This document shows positions 32,032 through 41,144 of a DNA stretch of 64,000 bases, in pieces. Both the position numbers and the translations under genes were made by a program. The DNA comes from Candidatus Rokuibacteriota bacterium (GTDB lineage Bacteria; Methylomirabilota; Methylomirabilia; Rokubacteriales; CSP1-6): assembly GCA_003220615.1 (NCBI GenBank), contig QHTB01000159.1, positions 1 through 64,000 of the forward strand, in the 5' to 3' direction. The stretch's first letter is position 1. Each line of letters starts with the position of its first letter. The notes under the pieces were generated by a model. That model saw nothing but the letters and a program-made list of their open reading frames with translations, was not told where the DNA came from and made no database searches.

Positions 32032-32694
32032 TTAAACCGAGGTCGCCTTCTCTACAAGAGTTGCAAAAATTACCGCGGGTGGGGCGTCGTAGGCGACTAG
32101 CGTGAGGAGATCCAGCAACCCGGCCGGCCAGCTCAGCTGGTGCCAGGTCGTGACGAAGGCGGCCGCGGCGATCTCTTCGGCCGCATGGATGGTCGCGCGG
32201 CGTCGCCAGGGGCCGAGACGCAGGACGTCGACGGTGGGCCTGACGCCGGCGGGAGCGCTCGCGTGCGCGATCACGTGATGAAACAGCTCGTGGGTGAGGA
32301 TCAGCTCGCGCACATCGACGTCACCGAGGCTCGTGCGCAACCCTTCGGTGTTCACGACGCGCTCGAGAGCGGCCAGCGCACGGCGGTACAGCGTCACCGT
32401 CGGCGGCGGCGACGTATAGACCGCGTGGTGAATCAACGACGCCGCCTGCTCCGTGCCGTCGTCTTCGACGATCCTGACGCCGGCAAGGCCAAGCCGCGCT
32501 TCGACGGGCCCACGTTGACCCGCTCGCACTCGACGCGCCAGCGTGGCGCCGGCGGCGCGCGCGTCGGCGACCAGCTCACGACGACGCTCCGGCGCCACGC
32601 GCCCGGCGACGGGATCTCGATCGAGCCGCCAGAGGGCCAGCATCGTGGCCGCCTCCGGGTCGGAGACGACCCGCTGGACGAGATCGACCAGCAC
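32032..32694 (-). CDS. Zincin-like metallopeptidase motif protein, coupled to hydantoinase
   Basis: 220 residues from GTG at 32694, sharing a base with the hydantoinase stop (TAGTG) and preceded by GGGAGG. An HExxH motif at 135-139 (LILTHELFHHVIAHA) would bind zinc, and Glu173/174 in TIHAAEEIAAAAFV is a candidate third ligand (gluzincin style). No signal peptide is seen. I do not recognise the family. Position in the hydantoinase operon suggests a role in amide-bond hydrolysis or in the stability of the partner, but this is inference. Confidence 0.6.
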   Translation of the reverse strand: MLVDLVQRVVSDPEAATMLALWRLDRDPVAGRVAPERRRELVADARAAGATLARRVRAGQRGPVEARLGLAGVRIVEDDGTEQAASLIHHAVYTSPPPTVTLYRRALAALERVVNTEGLRTSLGDVDVRELILTHELFHHVIAHASAPAGVRPTVDVLRLGPWRRRATIHAAEEIAAAAFVTTWHQLSWPAGLLDLLTLVAYDAPPAVIFATLVEKATSV

Positions 32695-34853
32695 TAGAGC
32701 CTCCCCTGCGCGCGCCGCGCGGCCACGATGACCACCGGCTCGTCCGGGCGGCAGCCGCTCAGCTCGCTCTCGGCCACCGACACCGCGTGATCGATCGAGA
32801 TCATCCCGGACAGCTCGACCATCTGGCCATCCAGCACGAGGTACGCATCGGGCGGAATCACGCCGTTGCCGTCGTAGAGCGTCGTGCTGCCCCAGAGCGC
32901 TCGCAGCTCGTCGATCGCGGTGCTGGCCACCGCCTGCCCCACCTCGGCGTCGGCACGCTGGACTTTGATGAAGCCGCCGCGGTCGAGGACGCGCACCGGT
33001 CGGCGCGTCGTCTTCATGATCCACAGACGCCGCTCGCTGACCTCGGTGACGAAGACCCAGTGCCCGCCGGTGCGGCCGGCCAGGCGCACGGCGCCGGGCT
33101 CGACCTTGAGCGACTGCGCGGCGATCGCCCGGGCCTCGGCCTCGCTCAGCGCCCGGAGGAGATCGCGTGCCCGCATCTCGGTGGCGCCCCACGCCGTCGC
33201 GCGCACGCGCTGGGTCTGCGGGTTCACCTCGATGTGGACCTGGACGCTCGCGGGATGAGCGCCCGCCCGGATGGCGGCCTCGCGCGCCTCGGCGCGGACG
33301 GCCGCGAGGTCCTCGGGCCGCGGATTCGGGATCACGCGCTCGACGCTGTCCTGCACCATCGCCAGCGCGACGCCGATGGACGAGATGACCGCGGCGTTCT
33401 CGGCGATGCGATAGTCGAGGCCGAGCCGTTGCGCGGCATACGGGATCAACGCCGAGGCGCCGCCGCCGCCGCCCACCAGCGTCATCTGATCGCGCTCCAG
33501 CGCGTACTCCTCGACGAGCCGCTCGATGGTCGGCACGACCTTCGCCACCGCGACGTCGAGGATTCGCTGCGCGGCCTCGTCCACGCTCGTGCGGACACGC
33601 GCGGCGAGCGGCGCGAGCGCCCGGCGCGCGGCCTCGGGCGATCCCCAGGCGTAGTCGCCGCGCGGGATGACGCCGAGCGCGTTGGCGGCGTCGGTGGTGG
33701 TGATGGCGACCCGGGACGCGTCGTCCACCCGCACCGCGACGTAATCGGACGGATCGCCCGGCTTCGGCTGGACGAACACCAGGTCGGCATCGGCCAGACG
33801 CTCCGCGGGGAGGAACGACGCATAGGGCAGGCCGGCGATGTGGGCGCTGCGCGGGCCGACGTCGACGATGCGGTCGCCCTGCACACGCACCAGGCTGCCG
33901 CCCGCGACCCCGAGCACGCGCACGTCGAGAGAGCTGACGTAGGTCCGGTGGCCGCCGAGCTCGGCGAAGGCGATCGTCGGACGACCGTTGCGGATCACGG
34001 CGATGTTGGTGCTGGTGCCGCCCACCTCGAAGAAGATCCCGTCGGACACGCGCAGGTGCATGAGCGCGCCGGCCACGCTGGCGGCCGGCCCCGACAGCAT
34101 GGTGAGGATCGGGCGGTTCTCCACCTCGCCGAGGTTCATCACGCCGCCGTCGCCGCGCATGATCATGAGCGGGCACGTGATGCCGGCCGCGCGCACGCTC
34201 TCGTGGGTGAGCCGTGCCGTCTCCATCATCTTGGGCAGGATGCTGGCGTTGATCACGGCCGTGCGGGTGCGGATGGTGAGGCCGTAGAGCTTGGTGATCT
34301 CGTGTCCGCCCGTGGCGGGCAGCCCGAGCTCGCGGGCCACCGCCATCACCTGCTGCTCGGCGGCCGGGTCGTCCACGCTGAAGGCGTCGGACGCGACGAT
34401 CACCCGCATGCCCCTCTCGCGCAGCGACGTCACCGCCGTGCGCACGTCGTCGCGGCTGAGCGCGTCGCTGCGGAGGAAGACGTGGCCGGCCGAGATGCGG
34501 CGTCCCGAGGCCAGCTCGACGTCCCCGACGGCCGTCTGGCTGCGCGCCAGCCGCGACTCGACCGCACCCCGGCCCATGCCGAGGACGCCGACGGCCGCCA
34601 CGTCGCCTTCGAGCAGGGCGTTGGTCGCCTGCGTCGTGCTGTGGGCGATGAAGACGACGTCGCCCGGGCTCACCGCCGCGCCGGCCAGCACGCGGCGGAA
34701 CGCCTCGATCACGCCGGCGGCCACGCCCTCGCGCGCCGTGTGCGACGTCGGCACCACCGCCTGTCCGACGATCGCGTGGGTGTCGTCGTCCACCATCACG
34801 GCCTTCGTGAAGGTGCCGCCGACGTCGATGCCGATCCGGACGAAGCGGCCCAT
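32694..34853 (-). CDS. Hydantoinase/oxoprolinase family protein (HyuA-like)
   Basis: 719 residues, full length for the ATP-dependent HyuA group. The acetate-kinase-like fold starts with IGIDVGGTFTKAVMVDDDT (phosphate 1 motif). VVFIAHSTTQATNALLEGDV near 63-82, PLMIMRGDGGVMNLGEVENR near 223-242 and FFEVGGTSTNIAVIRNGRPT near 273 follow. TLVGGGGGASALIPYAAQRL near 457 is the second nucleotide-binding element. Members open hydantoin, oxoproline or acetone-type substrates with ATP, usually with a HyuB partner, which is missing here. The gene lies four bases after the permease and is coupled to the zincin-like gene. Confidence 0.88.
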   Translation of the reverse strand: MGRFVRIGIDVGGTFTKAVMVDDDTHAIVGQAVVPTSHTAREGVAAGVIEAFRRVLAGAAVSPGDVVFIAHSTTQATNALLEGDVAAVGVLGMGRGAVESRLARSQTAVGDVELASGRRISAGHVFLRSDALSRDDVRTAVTSLRERGMRVIVASDAFSVDDPAAEQQVMAVARELGLPATGGHEITKLYGLTIRTRTAVINASILPKMMETARLTHESVRAAGITCPLMIMRGDGGVMNLGEVENRPILTMLSGPAASVAGALMHLRVSDGIFFEVGGTSTNIAVIRNGRPTIAFAELGGHRTYVSSLDVRVLGVAGGSLVRVQGDRIVDVGPRSAHIAGLPYASFLPAERLADADLVFVQPKPGDPSDYVAVRVDDASRVAITTTDAANALGVIPRGDYAWGSPEAARRALAPLAARVRTSVDEAAQRILDVAVAKVVPTIERLVEEYALERDQMTLVGGGGGASALIPYAAQRLGLDYRIAENAAVISSIGVALAMVQDSVERVIPNPRPEDLAAVRAEAREAAIRAGAHPASVQVHIEVNPQTQRVRATAWGATEMRARDLLRALSEAEARAIAAQSLKVEPGAVRLAGRTGGHWVFVTEVSERRLWIMKTTRRPVRVLDRGGFIKVQRADAEVGQAVASTAIDELRALWGSTTLYDGNGVIPPDAYLVLDGQMVELSGMISIDHAVSVAESELSGCRPDEPVVIVAARRAQGRL

Positions 34854-34857
34854 CGAG

Positions 34858-36153
34858 CTACCTGGTGAACGCGCCTCCGAACATCGCGTAGGCGATGACC
34901 GCGTTGATGGCCACCATCGCCCAGCCGAAGGGCAGCGCCGTTTTCAGGAAGTCGCCGTGGGAGACCTTCGTATAGCCGATGGTCCACAGCGTCCACGAGT
35001 TCGTCGGATCCTGGCTGCCCTGCAGGCAGAGCGGGCCCCGCCAGAGCAGGTAGAGGAACACCGGCGGAACGTAGGCGGCGTTGAGCATGACGGCCAGCAG
35101 GGCGGCGCCGGTGCCGATGATGCTGAACGGCCCGCGATAGATGGCGAGAGGCGCCAGCAGGGCGAAGAAGACCGTGGCCTGGAACGGCGTGTGCGGGATG
35201 ATCGGCGCGAAGACGGGATTCAAGACCGCCTTCACCTGCTCGAGCTGACCGGCGACGATGAGCATCCCGCAGATGATCCAGAGCGCGGCGATCGTCGCGA
35301 TGTCGGGGAAGGCGTCGTAGAACGTCTTGTGGAAGAGATCGACGGTGGCCCGCACGGTCCGCTGGCCCTGGGTCGTCACCAGGGCGAAGGCGATGGCGAG
35401 GAGGAACGCCGGGATCAGCGGCCACTTGAAGGCGATGATCACGAACACCGGAACGAGCGGAGCGAGGTAGGACACCCACGGCACGCGCACGCGTCGCGGC
35501 GTGACCATCGTCGTGGCCACGGCCGACGCGCGGCGCACCTGCACGCCGCGGAGATGCCAGGCCGACATGGCGAAGGCCATGAGCAGGTAGACGACGAACC
35601 CGATGACGTAGAAGGTGAAGTACGGCTGCGCGTACTCGATGCCCTTGAAGAAGTTCTTGAAGATGCCGAACTCGACCGGGTTCAGATAGTTGCCCGATCC
35701 GATGGCCATCGTGAAGGCCGGCGCGGCCACGCGAGCCGGGATGCCGAGCGAGAGCATGATCGGGATGGCGATGACGCCGATCGCGATGGCCGCCCCCACG
35801 CCGTAGATCGACGTGAAGAGGACGCTGGTGATGAGCGAGATCGACCACGCCACCGCGATCGGCCGGTCACCGGCCAGCTCCACCGCGGTGCGAATCATGC
35901 TCTCGGCGATCCCGGTCTGGACGAGGATCTGACCGAACCACGCCCCGAAGACGATGACGATCACCGTGCTGGCGTACTGCTCGCCGCCCTTCTGGAGCAC
36001 GTTGGCCAGCAGGTCGCGGAAGCCGGCGCCGGCCAGCACCGTCCACGCGATGGCGAGCGCGAGGAGCACGATGATCGGGCTCGTGCCCCGGAAGATGACC
36101 CAGACCGCGATCAGGAACGCCAGGAGCATCACGATGCCTTGGAGCAGGCTCAT
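34858..36153 (-). CDS. Ion-transporter-superfamily permease (citrate/C4-dicarboxylate/gluconate type)
   Basis: 431 residues with 11-12 hydrophobic segments. The half-repeat features fit secondary carriers of the ion transporter superfamily: FGAWFGQILVQTGIAESMIR near 88, TSVLFTSIYGVGAAIAIGVI near 128, and GMLIVAGQLEQVKAVLNP near 300. Re-entrant glycine-rich loops (AIGSGNYLNPVEFG near 170, APLAIYRGPFSIIGTG near 338) resemble substrate loops in GntP/DcuC-like proteins. It probably imports the acid or amide used by the hydantoinase downstream. It overlaps the ADH stop (ATGA at 36150-36153). Confidence 0.75.
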   Translation of the reverse strand: MSLLQGIVMLLAFLIAVWVIFRGTSPIIVLLALAIAWTVLAGAGFRDLLANVLQKGGEQYASTVIVIVFGAWFGQILVQTGIAESMIRTAVELAGDRPIAVAWSISLITSVLFTSIYGVGAAIAIGVIAIPIMLSLGIPARVAAPAFTMAIGSGNYLNPVEFGIFKNFFKGIEYAQPYFTFYVIGFVVYLLMAFAMSAWHLRGVQVRRASAVATTMVTPRRVRVPWVSYLAPLVPVFVIIAFKWPLIPAFLLAIAFALVTTQGQRTVRATVDLFHKTFYDAFPDIATIAALWIICGMLIVAGQLEQVKAVLNPVFAPIIPHTPFQATVFFALLAPLAIYRGPFSIIGTGAALLAVMLNAAYVPPVFLYLLWRGPLCLQGSQDPTNSWTLWTIGYTKVSHGDFLKTALPFGWAMVAINAVIAYAMFGGAFTR

Positions 36154-37277
36154 CGCCGTACCTCCGCGTCGAGGAGGATCACCGCTCGCACCCCGTCACC
36201 TTTGGCCATCTGGGTGAAGCCGTCGTTGATCTCGGCGAGCGTCAGTCGGCGCGTGATCAGCTCGTCGAGCTTGAGCCGGCCGTCCAGGTACGCCCGGGCC
36301 AGCCAGGGAAAGTCGCGTCGCGGCCGCGCGCCGCCGTAACTCGATCGCACGATGCGCCGCTCGGCCATCAGCGATCCCCAGCGGAAGGTCACCGGCTGAT
36401 CGACGGCCATCTTGCCCAGGAAGACGATCGTCCCGCCCGGCCGCGCCGTCTCGACGGCGAGCCGGAACGCCTCGGCCTTGCCGGCCGCCTCCAGGACGAC
36501 ATCGGCGCCGCGGCCATCGGTGAGGTCGCGCACGCGCGCCGCGACGTCGTCGCGCGCGGCGCTCAGCGTGTGGGTCGCGCCGAACGTGCGGGCCAGCGCG
36601 AGCTTCCGGTCGTCGACGTCCGCCGCGATGATCACGTCCGCCCTGCTCAGGACCGCGCCCTGGATCGCGTTGAGACCGACGGCGCCGGCGCCGACTACCA
36701 CGACGGTGGCGCCGGGCGCGATGCGGGCCACGCGCGTCGCCGCGCCCACGCCCGTCATCACGCCGCAGCCGAGCAGGCAGGCGCGGTCGAACGGGATCTC
36801 GCGCGGGACCGGCACGGCGCTCGTCTAGTGCACGACGCAGAACTCGGCGTGTGAAGACACGGCGGAGAAGTGATGCACCGGACGCCCGTCCAGCTCCAGG
36901 CGTGATGCGCCGTCGAGAAGCTGGCCCCGGGGCTGGGTGCGCGTGAACACTTCACAGAGGATCGGTTGATCGCGGTCGCAGTAGAAGCAGTGCCCGCAGC
37001 TCGGATTCCACGAGCAGACGACGTGATCGCCGGGTCGCACCAGCGTCACGCCGGCGCCTACCGCCTCCACCACGCCGGCGCCCTCGTGGCCGAGCACGAT
37101 CGGCCGCGGATAGAAGAGCTGGCCCTGGATCACCTCGAGGTCGGTGTGGCAGAGGCCGCTGGCCCGGATCTGTACCAGCACGTCGTGAGGCCCGAGCGGC
37201 TTCAGCGTCAGCCGCTCCACGACGAGGGGCTGGCCGACCTCGTGGAGCACGGCGGCCCGGAAGGTTACGGGGCTCAC
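36150..37277 (-). pseudogene. Zn-dependent alcohol dehydrogenase interrupted by one in-frame TAG
   Basis: From GTG 37277 to the stop at 36150 the frame is open for 376 codons except for TAG at 36827-36825. Before it: GLCHTDLEV (Cys43), GHEGAG (His64, Glu65), and the structural zinc set SCGHCFYCDRDQPILC (Cys94, 97, 100, 108). After it: TSAVPVPREIPFDRACLLGC, VVVVGAGAVGLNAIQ (NAD-binding GxGxxG) and the rest of the fold. Relatives have Glu after FCVVH, so GAG to TAG is a one-base change. TAG ends many intact genes here, so recoding is unlikely. Either a null allele or a sequence error. Confidence 0.85.
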
Positions 37278-37307
37278 CGCGCGTCGACGGCAGGGCTCAC
37301 GGATCGA

Positions 37308-38141
37308 TCACTTCGTGAAGCGGTCGATCCCGGTGCCGCGGTAGAGGATCTCGGCCTGACGCTTCATGATCTCCGCGTGCCGCGCCACGGCGTCCGGCGC
37401 CAGGTCCGTCACGGGCGGCTCCTCGGGCTCGAAGTGGTGGTACTCGTCGACGCCACGCACCAGGAGCGCGCTGTCGCCGTCACCGGCGACCTGGCGCACG
37501 TACGTCGGGATGTAGCGGATGGCGTAGCCGATGCGGCGATCGGCCGAGCGATTCGGTGGCGAGCTGTGGAACATGAGCACGTGGTGGAGCGACATGCTCC
37601 CGGCCTCGAGCAGGATGTCGACGGCCTTCGCCTCGTCCACCTCGACCGCGATCTCCTGGCCGCGCGAGAGCAGATTGGTCGGAGCGAAGGTGTCCCGGTG
37701 CGCCACCTGCGCGACGTGGCTGCCCGGCACCATGCGCATCGCGCCGTTCTCGACCGTGGCATCGGTGAACGCCAGCCACGCCGTGACGACGTCGGGCTGG
37801 CTCAGGCCCCAGTAGGTCGCGTCCTGGTGCCAGGAGACGTACGCCGCATCGTTCGCCTCCTTGATGAAGAAGCTCGAGCTCCAGCACAGGAGGTTCGGGC
37901 CGAGGACGTCCTCGACCGCGTCGAGGATGCGCGGATGCCGCACCAACCGATCGAGCCACGTGAAGAGCAGATGGGTCTTGTGGCGAAGCTCGCCGCCGAT
38001 GGCGCCGCCGCGCTCGGCTTCGTACGTCTCGAGGCGGCGGCGGCAGCCGGCCGCCTCCTCCCGCGACAACACGCGGATCGGAACGTAGAACCCGTCGCGA
38101 TGATACTGGGCGAGCGCAGACGCTGAGAGCAGCTTCGCCAT
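37308..38141 (-). CDS. Phytanoyl-CoA dioxygenase (PhyH) family protein
   Basis: 277 residues of an Fe(II)/2-oxoglutarate dioxygenase. His105-x-Asp107 (YVSWHQDATYWGL) and His192 (LMFHSSPPNRS) are the iron triad. GAMRMVPGSHVAQVAHRDTF near 133-152 and IGYAIRYIPTYVRQ near 204 are typical. AQYHRDGFYVPIRVLSREEA starts the family domain. The long C-terminal helix with EIMKRQAEILYRGTG is common in bacterial members acting on small polar substrates. It has its own promoter and precedes the disrupted ADH on the same strand by 30 bases. Confidence 0.88.
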   Translation of the reverse strand: MAKLLSASALAQYHRDGFYVPIRVLSREEAAGCRRRLETYEAERGGAIGGELRHKTHLLFTWLDRLVRHPRILDAVEDVLGPNLLCWSSSFFIKEANDAAYVSWHQDATYWGLSQPDVVTAWLAFTDATVENGAMRMVPGSHVAQVAHRDTFAPTNLLSRGQEIAVEVDEAKAVDILLEAGSMSLHHVLMFHSSPPNRSADRRIGYAIRYIPTYVRQVAGDGDSALLVRGVDEYHHFEPEEPPVTDLAPDAVARHAEIMKRQAEILYRGTGIDRFTK

Positions 38142-38164
38142 GGAAGCCTCCCCGGGGCGGGCTC

Positions 38165-38194
38165 AGCGTAGGAGGCCGCGCACGCTTCTGTCAA
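38165..38194 (-). promoter_or_regulatory. Sigma70-type promoter of the PhyH gene
   Basis: On the minus strand TTGACA (38194-38189), an 18-base spacer and TACGCT (38170-38165). A leader of about 20 bases with GGGGAGG then precedes the ATG at 38141, so this one is a normal, leadered promoter. Confidence 0.45.
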
Positions 38195-38237
38195 GCGCGT
38201 GTCCTCGTTCATAATCGCGCTGCCGAGGAGGGATCCA

Positions 38238-38395
38238 ATGAGCATTCGAGACATCGCCGTCGCGCTGCTGCTGTTGCTCTCGACGGCGCCGGTCGTGGCG
38301 GCCAGTGGATCGCCGGCAAGCCGGAGCTGATCTGGCCGCGCGACGTGGCCACGGCGAGCTTCGTCTATCCGGCGATTCCGTTCGGCAGGCGATGA
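38238..38395 (+). pseudogene. Small exported protein with a frameshift
   Basis: ATG at 38238 follows GAGGAGG and opens with a signal peptide (SIRDIAVALLLLLSTAPVVA), but the frame soon stops at TGA. In the next frame the text goes on as WIAGKPELIWPRDVATASFV and YPAIPFGRR up to TGA at 38395. Adding one C in GCGGCCAGTGG would join them as AAQWIAGK. The protein would be about 52 residues. I recognise no family. It fills the gap between the divergent PhyH gene and the convergent binding-protein gene. Confidence 0.4.
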
Positions 38396-38408
38396 GGCCG
38401 CTCGACCG

Positions 38409-39941
38409 TCAGGACTTCTTGAGCTTCACGTCCTCGTACGGCGCGGAGTAGGGGTAACCCGAAATCAGGCCGACGCCGGCCTGATCGACGCGCGGACCGA
38501 CCCCGGCCATGGGGCCGAGCTCGAACACGGGCGCGTACATCGCGCGCGCGTACACGATGCGCTGGATCTGATGCAAGAGCGCCTCACGCTTCGTCCGATC
38601 GATTTCCCGCGCCTGGCGACGAAACAGCTCTTCGATCTCGGGAAGCACGCCAGAGGCGAAGATCCCGCCGCGAGTCACGAAGGCCTCGAGACGGGTCGCC
38701 GCGTTTCCCCCGGCTCCGTTGAGCCCCATGATCACGCCCTTGAGCTTCTGCTCGCGCCACGCCGTGAACAGAGCCGCCCGCTCCAGCGTCCGGATACGCG
38801 TGCGAATGCCGACGGCTCCGAGGTAACCGGCGAGCGCCTCGCCCATCGAGTTCAGCGGAGGGTACGGATAGAAGTCGCCGGCGTCGAATCCACTCGGGAA
38901 GCCGGCCTCGGCCAGGAGGTGTTTGGCCTTGCCTGGATCGTAGGCCGGAGGATCGAGCGGGAGCGCGAACTCGAAGCTCCGGGGAATGATCGAGCCGGTC
39001 GGACGGGAGAGCCCGAGGGACTCGGCCTGGTTCACGGCCTCGCGATCGATCGCGAGGCTGGCGGCGTGACGGACGCGCTTGTCGTGCCACGGTGATTTCG
39101 GATCCCACTGGTCCGGGAAGTCCAGCCAGATGACGCCGAAGGTCCGCGCCGACACGATTCTCAAGCTCGGCGTGCGTCGGATCTCCTGCGCGATGGGCCC
39201 GGTCAGCTGAAAGACGACGTCGACCTCGCCTTTCTTGAGGGCGGCGGCGCGTGTCGTGTCATCGGGCATCACCTTGAACACGAGCCGTTTCACGCTCGGC
39301 GTCTTTCGCCAGTACCCCTCGAAGGCCTCGGCGATCAGCTCCACTCCGGGGACGAACGAGACGACGCGGTAGGGCCCGGCGCCGATCGGAGCCTTCTTGA
39401 AACCCTCGTCGCCGACCTGGGCGACGTACTTCTTGGGGACGATCCACCCGGCGCCCGACGCGGTCGTCCCGTAGAACGTCATGAAGTCGGGCCAGGGCTC
39501 GTTGAGGTGAAAGCGCACTCGGCCCGGGTCGACCACCTGCACCTCGCGGACTTTCTCCTTCAGCAGTGTCGCGGCCGCGCCGCGGTAGCGATCGAACGAG
39601 AACTTGACGTCCTCGCCGGTCACGGCGTCTCCGTTGTGAAACCTCGCCCCCTTGCGGAGGACGAACTCGTACGTGAGGCCGTCCTTCGACATCGTCCACG
39701 ACTCGGCCAGGCTCGGTGTGTGGAGACCGGCCGGCATGGGTTTGACCAGAGCGTCGTGGAGCGCGTAGAGCAGCATGAACGGAATGATGACCCCTTCGGT
39801 CTCCCCGGGATCCAGCCACCGCGTGGCGAGGCTGACGTGCACGCCCCACGTCATCGTGCCTTCCGGCGCGGCGTGGAGCGGCGCCACCGACGCCAGCGCC
39901 AACAGCCCGAACGCGAGGAGCACGTTCACATCTCGTCGCAT
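38409..39941 (-). CDS. ABC transporter substrate-binding protein, family 5, orphan
   Basis: 510 residues with signal peptide NVLLAFGLLALASVAPLHAA. SBP_bac_5 features: SLAESWTMSKDGLTYEFVLR, FHNGDAVTGEDVKFSFDRYR, WPDFMTFYGTTASGAGWIVP, IGAGPYRVVSFVPGVELIAE, LLAEAGFPSGFDAGDFYPYP. It is the most diverged of three such proteins in the window, with a changed N-terminal ligand loop (LATRWLDPGETEGVIIPFML). The gene lies 34 bases downstream of the amidohydrolase at 39976 and is co-directional with it. No dedicated permease. Confidence 0.87.
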   Translation of the reverse strand: MRRDVNVLLAFGLLALASVAPLHAAPEGTMTWGVHVSLATRWLDPGETEGVIIPFMLLYALHDALVKPMPAGLHTPSLAESWTMSKDGLTYEFVLRKGARFHNGDAVTGEDVKFSFDRYRGAAATLLKEKVREVQVVDPGRVRFHLNEPWPDFMTFYGTTASGAGWIVPKKYVAQVGDEGFKKAPIGAGPYRVVSFVPGVELIAEAFEGYWRKTPSVKRLVFKVMPDDTTRAAALKKGEVDVVFQLTGPIAQEIRRTPSLRIVSARTFGVIWLDFPDQWDPKSPWHDKRVRHAASLAIDREAVNQAESLGLSRPTGSIIPRSFEFALPLDPPAYDPGKAKHLLAEAGFPSGFDAGDFYPYPPLNSMGEALAGYLGAVGIRTRIRTLERAALFTAWREQKLKGVIMGLNGAGGNAATRLEAFVTRGGIFASGVLPEIEELFRRQAREIDRTKREALLHQIQRIVYARAMYAPVFELGPMAGVGPRVDQAGVGLISGYPYSAPYEDVKLKKS

Positions 39942-39975
39942 ACTCGTGGATCGCCGACGCGCCGGCGAGACTCCG

Positions 39976-41121
39976 TCAGGTCTGCTTGTACAGACGGTTC
40001 GCGTTGTCCCAGAGCAGCTTGCGCTTCGTCTCCGGCGTTACATTCGACCACTTCACGATGTTGTCCACGGAGTTCGGGAACTGACATTCCGAGTGGGGAT
40101 AATCCGAGGCGTACATCAGGACGTCGTCACCGAGCACGCTGGTCACGTAGTTGAACATCTCTTCGCCCTCGTGCCGCTCGATGCTGCAGAAGAACCGCCC
40201 GCTGGTCATGTACTCGCTCGGCGCGTGCTTGAGCGGCGCCACGCCGCCGACGTAGATCGCTTGCTCGTCCATGCGCTTGGCCCAGAACGGAAGCCAACCG
40301 AATCCGCATTCCAGGATGCCCATTCGCAAGCTGGGATAGCGATCCATGATCCCGGCCCCGATGAAGGCCGCCATGAAGCGCATCCCGCCCCACGGATGCG
40401 AGGCGAGACGGCCGAGAAAGATGTTGTCCCACAAATCCTGGTAGCCGGGGAAGTAGGGCGGGTTCCACGTGAGGCTGTGATGCACGACCGGCAAGTCGTG
40501 CTCCTGGGCCGCCTGCCAGATGGGCTCCAGGTCGGGGTGATCCACGGGGACGTCTTTCGCGAGCAACGGCAGGACCGCCACCGCCCAGTTGGACGTTCCC
40601 CACCGGCGGATTTCGCGGACGGCTTCGTCGACCGCGCGCGTCGAGGCGACGATCATCGTCTTGAGGCGCGTCGGGAACTGGCCGCAGAAGTCCGCAGCGT
40701 GGCGGTGATAGGCGCGAATCAGTCCGACCTCCAGCTCGACATCGGGAAGACCGACGACACTGACCCACGACGTCGCGACCAGGAAATGAACGTCCGTGCC
40801 CTCGTCGTCCATGTCCTTGACGCGATTCTCGGCGCGGTCGTCCTGGACCCCGACCCTCGGCTGCTTCGTGCCTCGCCAGTTCGTGCCTCGACCCGTGAAG
40901 GTTTCGTGCGCACGGGCTTCCCCGAGCACACGGCGGTAGGACTTCGTATCGACGCGGTATTGATGGGTGTCGGGTGTACCGCCGATCTGACCCGTGATGG
41001 TCCGGTAGGGCGCCAGCTCGGGCAGGCGCCGCCGAAAGTCAGGATCGACGTACCGGTCAAGGATCTCCGCACACGGATTGACGTGGGTGTCGGCATCGTA
41101 CGCGCGCAGACCGGCCCTCAT
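39976..41121 (-). CDS. Amidohydrolase-2 family (ACMSD-like) metal-dependent hydrolase or decarboxylase
   Basis: 381 residues. AYDADTHVNPCAEILDRYVD near 8-27 carries the N-terminal metal-binding DxH. MDDEGTDVHFLVAT, VPVDHPDLEPIWQAAQEHDL and PVVHHSLTWNPPYF (metal His) follow, as in amidohydrolase_2 TIM barrels. GGMRFMAAFIGAGIMDRYPS, ILECGFGWLPFWAKRMDE and MYASDYPHSECQFPNSVDN (late Asp) complete the site. Many relatives are decarboxylases of aromatic or muconate-type acids. It sits between two family-5 binding proteins on one strand, so they may deliver its substrate. Confidence 0.87.
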   Translation of the reverse strand: MRAGLRAYDADTHVNPCAEILDRYVDPDFRRRLPELAPYRTITGQIGGTPDTHQYRVDTKSYRRVLGEARAHETFTGRGTNWRGTKQPRVGVQDDRAENRVKDMDDEGTDVHFLVATSWVSVVGLPDVELEVGLIRAYHRHAADFCGQFPTRLKTMIVASTRAVDEAVREIRRWGTSNWAVAVLPLLAKDVPVDHPDLEPIWQAAQEHDLPVVHHSLTWNPPYFPGYQDLWDNIFLGRLASHPWGGMRFMAAFIGAGIMDRYPSLRMGILECGFGWLPFWAKRMDEQAIYVGGVAPLKHAPSEYMTSGRFFCSIERHEGEEMFNYVTSVLGDDVLMYASDYPHSECQFPNSVDNIVKWSNVTPETKRKLLWDNANRLYKQT

Positions 41122-41144
41122 GAGCTCCTCCTGTCCTCGCCGTC

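Noticed and set aside
32787-34868. Very long open frame on the plus strand opposite the hydantoinase
   Set aside because: Its translation is low-complexity (rich in Arg, Gly, His, Asp) and it lies exactly opposite a well-supported gene; long antisense frames are common at this GC content.
36825-36827. Stop-codon reassignment (TAG read as an amino acid)
   Set aside because: Many intact genes in the window end with TAG, so a genome-wide recoding is not credible.
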